A program made the position numbers and the translations under genes. From an uncultured Clostridia bacterium (GTDB lineage Bacteria; Bacillota; Clostridia; Christensenellales; Borkfalkiaceae): a DNA stretch of 6,594 bases. A model generated the notes under the pieces. That model worked only from the letters and a program-made list of their open reading frames with translations, was not told where the DNA came from and made no database searches. Each line of letters begins with the position of its first letter. The first letter of the stretch is position 1. The stretch lies in assembly GCA_934247855.1 (NCBI GenBank), contig CAKQKA010000085.1:1-6594 (forward strand). The letters run 5' to 3'. This document shows, piece after piece, positions 1-6,117 of the stretch.

Positions 1-378
1 GTTTACAAGCATAGTATGGAATTTAAATTTTCCTTCGGGATCTAGTTCGCCTAAAAGATAAAATCCTCCGCACATCAATAATACGTTTATCGTAGTATAA
101 ATAACAAATCTTTTGGGTAATTTGAAATATGCCCAAATGAGTAGCGGAACATTCATTGCCAGTAACACAAGAGAAGCGTCTTGTATCGGTCTCAACTTTG
201 CTATTATTGCAAGTATACCGCTGAATCCGCTCGGAGCGAAGTCGTTTCCGAGAATAAAAACATATGAAGTGATCGTATAAAACAGCGTTGCGATAATATT
301 CATACTCGCTTCTTTGGCTATTGATTTGATTTTTTGTTTTTTAGGATCGAGAAGTTCGATTCCATGTATTTCGTCCAT
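1..378 (-). CDS. YitT-family integral membrane protein, N-terminal part (runs off the left edge)
   Basis: This is an open frame of 126 codons read leftward from an ATG at 378 and still open at base 1, so the C-terminal part lies outside the window. The product starts with a charged cytoplasmic-looking stretch (residues 1-25, many Lys and Glu) followed by hydrophobic segments at about 26-45, 50-62, 68-85 and 91-110. The string FAPSGFSGILAII (residues 47-59), followed by MNVPLLIWAYFKLP (75-88), fits the YitT/DUF161 family, in which a short loop with a Gly-rich turn is followed by a helix and an N-x-P motif. The family consists of multi-pass membrane proteins, often with a C-terminal DUF2179 domain, and their transport role is not established. 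The start is supported by GAGGA at 386-390, seven bases from the ATG, and by a promoter at 408-436. The gene is divergent from leuS. Family assignment is from remembered motifs and is fairly secure; function is unknown. Confidence 0.75.
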   Translation of the reverse strand, partial: MDEIHGIELLDPKKQKIKSIAKEASMNIIATLFYTITSYVFILGNDFAPSGFSGILAIIAKLRPIQDASLVLLAMNVPLLIWAYFKLPKRFVIYTTINVLLMCGGFYLLGELDPEGKFKFHTMLVN

Positions 379-407
379 CGATTTATCCTCAAAGAATTGT
401 CTTGCTT

Positions 408-436
408 ATGATAGCACAAAAGGTGTTGAATGTCAC
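408..436 (-). promoter_or_regulatory. Promoter of the YitT-family gene
   Basis: Read on the minus strand, there is a -35 GTGACA (431-436, 5 of 6 to TTGACA), a 17-base spacer and a -10 TATCAT (408-413, 5 of 6), preceded by TGTGC, which gives the TG of an extended -10. Transcription would start near 401, leaving a leader of about 22 nt with the GAGGA ribosome binding site at 386-390. The match and spacing fit a vegetative sigma-A promoter. Confidence 0.72.
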
Positions 437-515
437 CAAATATTTAATATTTTTTATAAAATCGCTCAAATTACTTAAATCTGGCATAATTTATTTATTC
501 TCCGTCGGAAAACCG

Positions 516-545
516 TTGCAAGATATGTTTTTTTTGTGCTATAAT
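516..545 (+). promoter_or_regulatory. Promoter of the leuS operon
   Basis: A perfect -10 TATAAT (540-545) is preceded by TGTGC (536-539 plus spacer base), matching the extended -10 (TRTG) element common in Gram-positive bacteria. The best -35 is TTGCAA (516-521, 4 of 6) with an 18-base spacer. The expected start is about 552, giving a leader of roughly 112 nt before the leuS ATG. Confidence 0.75.
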
Positions 546-567
546 CTTAACAGTTATTTATGAAAGA

Positions 568-650
568 CGGTCACGGTCAACGACTTGAATCGGCATTCGT
601 CCGATCTTTTAAAAGTTCGTAATTCCGACCGAAAAGCCTTGTAAAAAAGG
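568..650 (+). promoter_or_regulatory. Folded 5' leader of leuS, not a recognisable T-box
   Basis: The untranslated leader contains nested complementary segments: CGGTC (574-578) with GACCG (627-631), CGACTT (581-586) with AAGTTCG (613-619, one bulged base), and ATCGG (589-593) with CCGAT (601-605). A second CGGTC copy at 568-572 could compete for GACCG. Further down, CCTT (637-640) can pair with AAGG (647-650), which overlaps the ribosome binding site AGGAG (648-652). leuS genes of Bacillota are often controlled by T-box leaders, but the conserved T-box sequence (AGGGTGGNACCGCG type) and a terminator with a T-run are both absent. A regulatory role is an inference from the folding only. Confidence 0.4.
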
Positions 651-663
651 AGTATTATCTCGT

Positions 664-3096
664 ATGAACATGCACGAAGTTGAAAAGAAATGGCAAGAAC
701 GTTGGGAAAAAGAAAAGCTCAATACATTCAATCGGAAAAATATAGACAAAAAGTTTTATTGTCTCGAAATGTTTTCTTACCCTTCAGGAGCAAAACTTCA
801 CGCCGGGCACTGGTATAACTACGGTCCGACCGACAGTTATGCTCGTTATAAAAAAATGAAAGGTTACGAAGTATTTCAGCCGATGGGATTTGATGCTTTC
901 GGTCTTCCTGCCGAGAACTATGCAATAAAAACGGGCGTTCATCCGCAAGATTCTACCCTTAAAAACATTGAAACCATGGAGAAACAGTTGAAGGCCATGG
1001 GCGCAATGTTTGATTGGTCGGCAGAAATTAAAACCTGCATGCCCGATTATTACAAGTGGACTCAGTGGATATTCTTACAGTTATATAATCACGGTTTGGC
1101 ATATAGAAAAGAAGCGCCTGTGAACTGGTGCCCGTCCTGCAATACCGTTCTTGCAAACGAACAGGTTGTCGACGGAAAATGCGAAAGATGCGGAACTCAG
1201 GTTATAAAAAAAGACCTCACTCAGTGGTTTTTCAAAATTACAGACTACGCAGAAGAACTTTTGCAAGGTCTGGATAAGCTCGATTGGCCTGAAAAGACAA
1301 AGGCAATGCAGCGAAACTGGATCGGTAAATCGGTAGGTGCCGAAGTAATATTTACCGCTGAAAGCGGAGATGAATTCAAAGTATTCACTACCCGTGCCGA
1401 TACGATTTTCGGTGTATCGTATGTTGTTCTCGCGCCCGAGCATCCTTTGGTAAAAAAGCTTTGTACTGAAGACCGTAAGCAAGACGTAGAAAATTATATC
1501 GCCGAAACAGGCAAGGTTGACGAAATAGAACGTCTTTCTACCGCCCGCGAAAAAAACGGCGTATTTATCGGCGCATATGCAATTAATCCGATAAACGATA
1601 AAAAAGTACCTATCTACATCGCTGATTACGTACTTTATTCGTACGGTACAGGCGCCGTTATGGGTGTGCCTGCACACGACGAAAGAGATTTTGCTTTCGC
1701 CACAAAGTACGGACTGCCCATCAATCGCGTCATACATTCGACAAAAGGCGACGACACGCTTCCCTATTGCGAAGACGGCGTAATGATAAACAGCCTTAAT
1801 TTCGACGGTTTGAAGAGCAATGAAGGGCGTAAAGAAATTATGAAAGCTTTGTCGGAAAAGCAAAAAGGCAATCCGAAGGTGAATTACAGACTTCGCGACT
1901 GGCTTATTTCTCGTCAAAGATATTGGGGGGCGCCTATTCCCGTCGTGTATTGCGAAAAATGCGGAATAGTTCCGGTTCCCGAAAAAGACTTACCCGTTCT
2001 GCTTCCCTACGACGTTGAATTTAAACCTGACGGAAAATCTCCGCTTGCAAAGCACGAGGGTTTTATGCACACAAAATGCCCTCACTGTGGCGGCGATGCC
2101 ACACGTGAAGCAGATACGCTTGACACTTTCGTTTGCTCAAGTTGGTATTATTTAAGGTATCCGGATGCAAACGATTCGGAAAAAGCGTTTGATCCCGAAA
2201 TTATAAATAAAATGCTGCCTGTCGATAAGTACGTCGGCGGCGCGGAACATGCCTGCATGCACCTGCTCTATTCTCGTTTCGTTACTAAGGCATTACGTGA
2301 CATGGGCTATTTGAATTTTGATGAACCGTTCAAATCGCTTACGCACCAAGGAACAATACTCGGTCCCGACGGATTTAAAATGAGTAAATCACGCGGGAAC
2401 GTCATTTCACCCGACGATTATATCGAAACATACGGAGCCGACGTATTCAGACTTTACCTGATGTTCGGATTCAGCTATGTGGAAGGCGGACCGTGGAACG
2501 ACGAAGGTATAAAATCCGTAGCCAAATTCCTTGAACGAGTTGAAAGAATTTTCGATAAAGTTAACGCTTATAAACCTGCGAAAACATATCCCGATTACGG
2601 CAAAGACGAAAAAGAATTGCTCTATGTTATGAACTACACAATTAAATGTGTAGACAGAGATATCGACTCTTTCTCATTCAACACCGCAGTCGCTCGTCTT
2701 ATGGAATTCGTAAATGCAATATATAAATACGACGGATTGGAAGAAAAGAATTTAAAACTCTTAAAAGACGCGGTAAACACACTCGTCTTACTTATAGCGC
2801 CGCTTACGCCCCACTTTGCCGAAGAATTAAGAAGTCGTACAGGCGTAAAAGGTTCTGTATTTAATTGCGAATACCCTGTTTGTAATGAATCTTATCTCGT
2901 GCTCGACGAAATTGAGTACGGCGTACAAATAAACAGCAAGATGCGCGCAAAAATCGTCCTCTCTAAAAATCTCACGAAAGACGAGATTCAGGCTGCAGTG
3001 TTTGCGGATGATAAAGTTAAAGAATTGATTGCAGACAAAGAAATAGTAAAAACGGTCGTCGTACCGCTGAGATTAATAAATATAATTGTCAAATAA
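664..3096 (+). CDS. leuS: Leucine--tRNA ligase (leucyl-tRNA synthetase, class Ia)
   Basis: The product charges tRNA-Leu with leucine in the cytoplasm using ATP, and its editing domain removes mischarged amino acids. The 810-residue length is normal for the bacterial enzyme. The HIGH-type motif is HAGH (46-49), preceded by SYPSG and followed by the conserved GFDAFGLPAENYAI. A first zinc ribbon has Cys156, Cys159, Cys173 and Cys176. The CP1 editing domain shows TTRADT (242-247) and GTGAVMGVPAHDERD, with the conserved HDERD at 338-342. LRDWLISRQRYWGAPIP is followed by a second Cys cluster (430, 433, 472, 475), and KMSKS lies at 572-576. An anticodon-binding helical region and a short C-terminal domain follow. 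The ATG at 664 is chosen over the one at 670 because AGGAG (648-652) lies 11 bases upstream of it, compared with 17. No frameshift or missing catalytic motif is seen. The aminopeptidase gene follows after one base, so co-transcription is likely. Confidence 0.98.
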   Translation: MNMHEVEKKWQERWEKEKLNTFNRKNIDKKFYCLEMFSYPSGAKLHAGHWYNYGPTDSYARYKKMKGYEVFQPMGFDAFGLPAENYAIKTGVHPQDSTLKNIETMEKQLKAMGAMFDWSAEIKTCMPDYYKWTQWIFLQLYNHGLAYRKEAPVNWCPSCNTVLANEQVVDGKCERCGTQVIKKDLTQWFFKITDYAEELLQGLDKLDWPEKTKAMQRNWIGKSVGAEVIFTAESGDEFKVFTTRADTIFGVSYVVLAPEHPLVKKLCTEDRKQDVENYIAETGKVDEIERLSTAREKNGVFIGAYAINPINDKKVPIYIADYVLYSYGTGAVMGVPAHDERDFAFATKYGLPINRVIHSTKGDDTLPYCEDGVMINSLNFDGLKSNEGRKEIMKALSEKQKGNPKVNYRLRDWLISRQRYWGAPIPVVYCEKCGIVPVPEKDLPVLLPYDVEFKPDGKSPLAKHEGFMHTKCPHCGGDATREADTLDTFVCSSWYYLRYPDANDSEKAFDPEIINKMLPVDKYVGGAEHACMHLLYSRFVTKALRDMGYLNFDEPFKSLTHQGTILGPDGFKMSKSRGNVISPDDYIETYGADVFRLYLMFGFSYVEGGPWNDEGIKSVAKFLERVERIFDKVNAYKPAKTYPDYGKDEKELLYVMNYTIKCVDRDIDSFSFNTAVARLMEFVNAIYKYDGLEEKNLKLLKDAVNTLVLLIAPLTPHFAEELRSRTGVKGSVFNCEYPVCNESYLVLDEIEYGVQINSKMRAKIVLSKNLTKDEIQAAVFADDKVKELIADKEIVKTVVVPLRLINIIVK

Positions 3097-3097
3097 T

Positions 3098-4354
3098 ATG
3101 AAATCGATCAGTGAATTGTTAAATGATTCAAAAACAAATTTTCAGGCCGTAAAAGAAGCCGAAACAATCTTGCAAGAAAACGGTTTTACGCGCTTATGTG
3201 AAAATCAGGATTACATTCTTTCAGCCGGCGGGAAATACTATGTAACAAGGAACGATTCCGCTCTTATAGCTTTCATAGCCGCTACAGGCAACCAAACCGG
3301 ATATCGGATTGTCGCATCGCATACAGATTCCCCCTGTTTTAAGGTAAAATTCGGTAAAAACCCGGTTTCGGCAGGATGTTCAACCGCCTATGTAGAACAA
3401 TATGGCGGCGGTTTGAGGTATACCTGGTTCGATCGTCCTTTAAAACTTTGCGGCAGATTATGCGGCGAAAAAAACGGCAGGTTTATTTCTGTTTTTTACG
3501 AGTCTGAAAAGCGTTTTGTAATCCCCAGTCTTGCAATTCATTATAATCGTTCGGCAAATGACGGCATCCCCTTTAACGTCCAGACCGATTGCCAGCCGCT
3601 TTATGCTTTGGATATTGATGCGGAAGTTTTAAAGAAAGATCTTGAGTCTGCGTTTGACGGCAAATTGCTTGACTGCGATTTGTATCTTGTATGCGACGAA
3701 ACGCCGTTTATTGCAGGACGGAACGACGAATTTCTTTGCGCTCCGCGCGTTGATAACCTGACAAGCTGTTTTTCGTCTATCCAAGCATTAATCGATTGCG
3801 TGCCTTCCGAAAATAACACGGTTATCGCCTATCTTGCAGATAACGAAGAAATCGGCAGTCGCACAAAGCAAGGCGCAGGTTCAACTTTCTTATTGGATAC
3901 GCTTAAACGCATAAACGAAAAAACGAGCGATTTATCATTAGAGATTAATCTGAAGAATACTTTTCTCGTATCGTGCGATAACGCTCATGCGACGCATCCT
4001 TGTCACGCTTCGCTCGCCGATGGTTCAAACAATGTGAACCTCGGTTCCGGCATTGTAATTAAGCACCATGGCAATATGAATTATACAACTGATGCGGTAA
4101 GTTCTGCGTTGTTTAAAATGATTTTAAATTCGGCTAATGTTCAGTATAGTGATTTTTATATGAGATCGGATCTGCCCTGTGGCGGAACACTGGGCGCGAT
4201 AAGCTCGTCGCAAGTATCGGTAATAAGCGTTGATGTCGGCATTGCTCAACTTGCAATGCATTCTGCAGTTGAAACGTTCGCGATTAATGACTATTATTCA
4301 ATGATAAAAGGTTTAACCGCCTTTTATTCGTCAGATTTATTACCGAACGAGTAA
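3098..4354 (+). CDS. apeB: M18-family aminopeptidase (aspartyl aminopeptidase-like)
   Basis: This is a cytosolic zinc-dependent exopeptidase of family M18, which removes N-terminal residues, often acidic ones, from peptides. The 418-residue length fits the family. Visible motifs are LSAGGKYYVTRNDSALIAF near the start, SHTDSPCFKVK with His75 (metal) and Asp77, RVDN with Asp219 (bridging ligand), LADNEEIGSRTKQGAGSTF with Glu250 (general base) and Glu251 (metal), SCDNAHATHP with Asp294, and LAMHSAVE with His388. All expected ligands are therefore present. Ligand roles come from family knowledge. The ATG at 3098 starts one base after the leuS stop. A TTG at 3086 in the same frame would add four residues and overlap leuS. 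Neither start has a clear Shine-Dalgarno, so translation probably depends on coupling to leuS. The preferred peptide substrate cannot be read from the sequence. A terminator follows at 4405-4449. Confidence 0.93.
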   Translation: MKSISELLNDSKTNFQAVKEAETILQENGFTRLCENQDYILSAGGKYYVTRNDSALIAFIAATGNQTGYRIVASHTDSPCFKVKFGKNPVSAGCSTAYVEQYGGGLRYTWFDRPLKLCGRLCGEKNGRFISVFYESEKRFVIPSLAIHYNRSANDGIPFNVQTDCQPLYALDIDAEVLKKDLESAFDGKLLDCDLYLVCDETPFIAGRNDEFLCAPRVDNLTSCFSSIQALIDCVPSENNTVIAYLADNEEIGSRTKQGAGSTFLLDTLKRINEKTSDLSLEINLKNTFLVSCDNAHATHPCHASLADGSNNVNLGSGIVIKHHGNMNYTTDAVSSALFKMILNSANVQYSDFYMRSDLPCGGTLGAISSSQVSVISVDVGIAQLAMHSAVETFAINDYYSMIKGLTAFYSSDLLPNE

Positions 4355-4404
4355 AATAAGTTTAAGAATTTTTTATACATTCATTTTTTAAATATTTTGT
4401 TATC

Positions 4405-4449
4405 AAAAAAAAGCACCGCCGATGAATAAATCGGTTTGGTGCTCTTTTT
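4405..4449. terminator. Bidirectional intrinsic terminator between the convergent apeB and nagA
   Basis: AGCACC (4412-4417) pairs with GGTGCT (4438-4443) and CCGAT (4419-4423) pairs with ATCGG (4430-4434), around the loop GAATAA. The two helices are separated by a single G against TTT. On the + strand the hairpin is followed by CTTTTT (4444-4449). On the minus strand it is followed by eight T, from the A-run 4405-4412. It can therefore end both the leuS-apeB transcript and the nagA transcript. Confidence 0.88.
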
Positions 4450-4499
4450 GGATGTATATTTTCTTTTGCTATCCTATGCCGGACAAGAATAAAGCGAAC

Positions 4500-4553
4500 C
4501 TCGGTCTTGCGACCGTGTTTTTGCTAATACAGCGTTGCATTCGCGTGTTATAC
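4500..4553 (-). repeat. Copy A of a diverged repeat, in the 3' untranslated region of nagA
   Basis: Read on the minus strand, this begins GTATAACA two bases after the nagA stop codon and aligns over its whole length with 5894-5946 on the plus strand. By hand, about 44 of 56 aligned columns are identical, including the blocks GTATAACA, GTATTAG, CAAAAACAC and GCAAGAC. It contains a small perfect hairpin, CGGTC TTGC GACCG on the + strand (4502-4515), followed there by GTGTTTTT. Whether it acts as RNA or is a relic of a dispersed element is unknown. The weaker similarity may continue leftward to about 4470. Confidence 0.68.
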
Positions 4554-4555
4554 GT

Positions 4556-5698
4556 CTATGCCTTATAAATTATTTCGCCGTCGCGTATAGTCATTAATAC
4601 GTTAAAATCTTTGTCAAGTACTGCAAAAGAAGCATTCTTGCCTTCTTCGATGCTGCCGATCTTATCAAATATGCCGAGATTCCTGGCAGGGTTAGCAGAT
4701 GCAAAATCTACCGCAGTGCAAAAATCGACACCGCATTTTGTTACCATATTTTTTACCGCGTCATTCATTCTCAAAACGCTGCCTGCCAAAGTGCCGTCGG
4801 CAAGACGAGCTTCGCCGTTCTTTACATAAACCGTCTGACCGCCTAGTTCGCTTACCGTGTCGCCAAGATTTTTAGCACGCATTGCGTCCGTTATCAGAAC
4901 GAGTTTATCATGCGGCTTATTTTTAACGAGAATCTTAATCGCCGGAATACTGACGTGAATAGTATCGCATATCAATTCGCAAGTATAATCGTCAAGTAAC
5001 AATGCTGCGCCTACAACGCCTGCTTCGCGGTGCGTAAACGCGCTTTGTGCGTTAAAAGTATGGGTAATTCCGGTTGCACCCCAGTTTAAAGCTTCTTCCG
5101 CGAGCGTAAATTTAGCGGATGTGTGCCCTACGTTTGCGCGTATTCCGTTTTCTTTCAGATAACCGACAAACTCCCTGCTTCCGTCGCTTTCGGGCGCAAA
5201 AGTAACGATTTTGATATTATTACCCGATAAAACGTTATATTTTGAAAATTGTTCGATAGACGGATTGCAAATGTAAATTTCAGGCTGAGCTCCGGCTTTC
5301 GATTTATTTATGTACGGACCTTCGAGATGAACGCCCAGTACCTCCGCACCATAAGATCTTTTTTCCGATTTATACTCTTTTACCGCCGACATTGCTTTAG
5401 AGATATTTTCCGGGCTTTGAGTCATTGTTGTAGCTAAGAATCCCACAGTTCCCTCGCCTGCAATAGATCGAGCAATCGTTTCGAGTGCCGAAACTGTACC
5501 GTCCATCGCATCGGCGCCGGCCGAGCCGTGAATGTGTTCGTCAATAAACCCGGGCACAACTATTGCGTCCTCAGGAATATCATAAAATTCTGCAGGTTCA
5601 TCTTTTAAAGATGCGATTTTACCGTTTTCTACCGTAAGCGAAGTGTTTACAACACCTTTTCCGTAAACATATACGTTGGCGTTTTTAAAGCCTTTCAT
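4556..5698 (-). CDS. nagA: N-acetylglucosamine-6-phosphate deacetylase
   Basis: This cytoplasmic amidohydrolase converts N-acetylglucosamine 6-phosphate to glucosamine 6-phosphate and acetate, in use of amino sugars and recycling of cell-wall sugars. Its 380 residues match the family. Motifs in order are VVPGFIDEHIHG with His55 and His57, GVHLEGPYINKSKAGAQ with the metal ligand Glu126, NVGHTSA with His192, THTFNAQSAFTHREAGVVGAAL with His213, CDTIHV with His248, and LITDAM with the catalytic Asp271. LADGTLAGSVLRMNDAVKNMV and ASANPARNLGI follow. The HxH pair suggests a two-metal site like the Bacillus enzyme rather than the E. coli one. Two family blocks are slightly altered here: FNAQ where FNAM is usual and CDT where ADG is usual. 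The ATG is supported by GAGG (5706-5709) seven bases upstream. No nagB, nagE or regulator gene is adjacent, so it appears to be a single-gene unit. It converges with apeB. Confidence 0.94.
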   Translation of the reverse strand: MKGFKNANVYVYGKGVVNTSLTVENGKIASLKDEPAEFYDIPEDAIVVPGFIDEHIHGSAGADAMDGTVSALETIARSIAGEGTVGFLATTMTQSPENISKAMSAVKEYKSEKRSYGAEVLGVHLEGPYINKSKAGAQPEIYICNPSIEQFSKYNVLSGNNIKIVTFAPESDGSREFVGYLKENGIRANVGHTSAKFTLAEEALNWGATGITHTFNAQSAFTHREAGVVGAALLLDDYTCELICDTIHVSIPAIKILVKNKPHDKLVLITDAMRAKNLGDTVSELGGQTVYVKNGEARLADGTLAGSVLRMNDAVKNMVTKCGVDFCTAVDFASANPARNLGIFDKIGSIEEGKNASFAVLDKDFNVLMTIRDGEIIYKA

Positions 5699-5730
5699 TA
5701 TATTGCCTCACTGTTATATTTTATACACTA

Positions 5731-5739
5731 ATTATATCA
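5731..5739 (-). promoter_or_regulatory. Extended -10 promoter of nagA
   Basis: On the minus strand TGATATAAT gives a perfect TATAAT (5731-5736) with the upstream TG of an extended -10 (5738-5739). The -35 area (about 5754-5759) is an A/T tract with no good match to TTGACA, which is usual when the extended -10 carries recognition. The start would be near 5724, leaving a leader of about 25 nt with the GAGG at 5706-5709. Confidence 0.65.
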
Positions 5740-5764
5740 TTTGAATAAAAAAAATAAAACGATT

Positions 5765-5778
5765 TTTTGTATACAAAA
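5765..5778. promoter_or_regulatory. Perfect 14-bp palindrome upstream of nagA, candidate operator
   Basis: TTTTGTATACAAAA reads the same on both strands. Its centre lies about 47 bases before the expected nagA start, just beyond the -35 region, and close to where the rightward candidate RNA would start. Sugar-responsive GntR-type repressors often bind TTGTAT...ATACAA-like sites, so control of amino-sugar use is plausible, but no regulator gene is in the window and the palindrome is AT-rich. Confidence 0.35.
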
Positions 5779-5800
5779 GAATACTTTTTTTAATTAATTC

Positions 5801-6028
5801 GTACGTATTTCCAAGCCCGGCAGAACAAACCGTAAATCCGGAACGGTTTTATCGTTTTTTTGCTTACTCTTGCGGCACGTGTTAATACTGTATGTATAAC
5901 AGTGAACGCAACAACGTATTAGTCAAAAACACAATGCAAGACTGAGTTAGAACGCAATCTACTGTGGCTAACGCCGCACAAATCGACTTTACGGCGCAAA
6001 AATTGTTCTAATGGGGTTGGAAATACGA
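5801..6028 (+). ncRNA. Candidate structured non-coding RNA, family not recognised
   Basis: This gene-free stretch has complementary ends. CGTATTTCCAA (5804-5814) pairs with TTGGAAATACG (6017-6027), CCC (5816-5818) with GGG (6013-6015), and AGAACAA (5822-5828) with TTGTTCT (6003-6009), with only small internal mismatches. Inside are ACCGT (5829-5833) with ACGGT (5843-5847), TGCGGC (5871-5876) with GCCGCA (5973-5978), ACTGT (5887-5891) with ACAGT (5899-5903), AGTC (5921-5924) with GACT (5940-5943), and GTTAG (5946-5950) with CTAAC (5968-5972). CGCCG (5972-5976) could instead pair with CGGCG (5992-5996). One G-T pair in the closing stem works only on the + strand, a slight hint of direction. No convincing promoter is seen (best: TTGTAT 5767-5772 with TTAATT 5790-5795), nor a GC-rich terminator. 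I see no hallmarks of tmRNA, RNase P RNA, SRP RNA, a T-box or a yybP-type riboswitch. The rod-like shape would allow a 6S-like RNA, but size and sequence do not clearly support that. Confidence 0.5.
5894..5946 (+). repeat. Copy B of the diverged repeat, inside the candidate RNA
   Basis: This 53-nt segment is the plus-strand partner of copy A at 4500-4553 (minus). The shared blocks GTATAACA, GAAyGCAAC, GTATTAG, CAAAAACAC and GCAAGACyGAG occur in the same order and spacing. Differences are mostly substitutions, plus single-base gaps. The copies are inverted relative to each other and flank nagA. Copy B lies in the centre of the predicted fold, while copy A lacks the long closing stem, so only the core is shared. 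Confidence 0.68.
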
Positions 6029-6033
6029 TAGTT

Positions 6034-6053
6034 GAAAATATTTAAATATTTTC
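6034..6053. promoter_or_regulatory. Perfect 20-bp AT-rich palindrome upstream of the transporter promoter
   Basis: GAAAATATTTAAATATTTTC is an uninterrupted inverted repeat ending 10 bases before the -35 of the downstream transporter promoter. It may be an operator for a metal-sensing or other dimeric regulator, or a weak hairpin end for the RNA before it. It has only one G-C pair per arm and no long T-run, so it is a poor intrinsic terminator. Confidence 0.35.
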
Positions 6054-6063
6054 TTTGAAACAG

Positions 6064-6092
6064 TTGCTAATTCGGGAAAAAAGATATATAAT
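6064..6092 (+). promoter_or_regulatory. Promoter of the ArsP_2-type transporter gene
   Basis: TTGCTA (6064-6069, 4 of 6) is followed after 17 bases by a perfect TATAAT (6087-6092). Transcription would begin near 6099, leaving a leader of only about 19 nt that includes the strong ribosome binding site GGAGG (6105-6109), eight bases before the ATG. A leader this short leaves no room for a riboswitch, so the folded RNA upstream is probably a separate transcript if this promoter is used. Confidence 0.66.
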
Positions 6093-6117
6093 CATTTGAA
6101 AAACGGAGGTATATTAA

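Noticed and set aside
560..622. A 20-codon open frame in the leuS leader, as a possible leader peptide for attenuation
   Set aside because: It has only one leucine codon, no ribosome binding site, begins only about 8 nt after the expected transcript start, and no terminator hairpin follows it.
1081..1917. A 278-codon open frame on the minus strand
   Set aside because: It is antisense to the middle of leuS, whose motifs continue through the whole stretch, so it is a by-product of leuS codon use.
4502..4520. A second + strand terminator (CGGTC-GACCG hairpin followed by GTGTTTTT)
   Set aside because: The stem has only five pairs and lies past the much better terminator at 4405-4449; it is better explained as part of repeat copy A.
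5894..5978. An integron attC-like site, prompted by GTTAG...CTAAC and TATAACA in the repeat
   Set aside because: The boxes do not fit the attC core consensus, the two copies are inverted rather than in line, and the gene between them is an ordinary chromosomal nagA with its own promoter.
5801..6117. A manganese riboswitch (yybP-ykoY) controlling the exporter
   Set aside because: The conserved riboswitch core (GGGGAGTAG-type sequence) is not seen, and a better promoter lies after the folded region, leaving a 19-nt leader.
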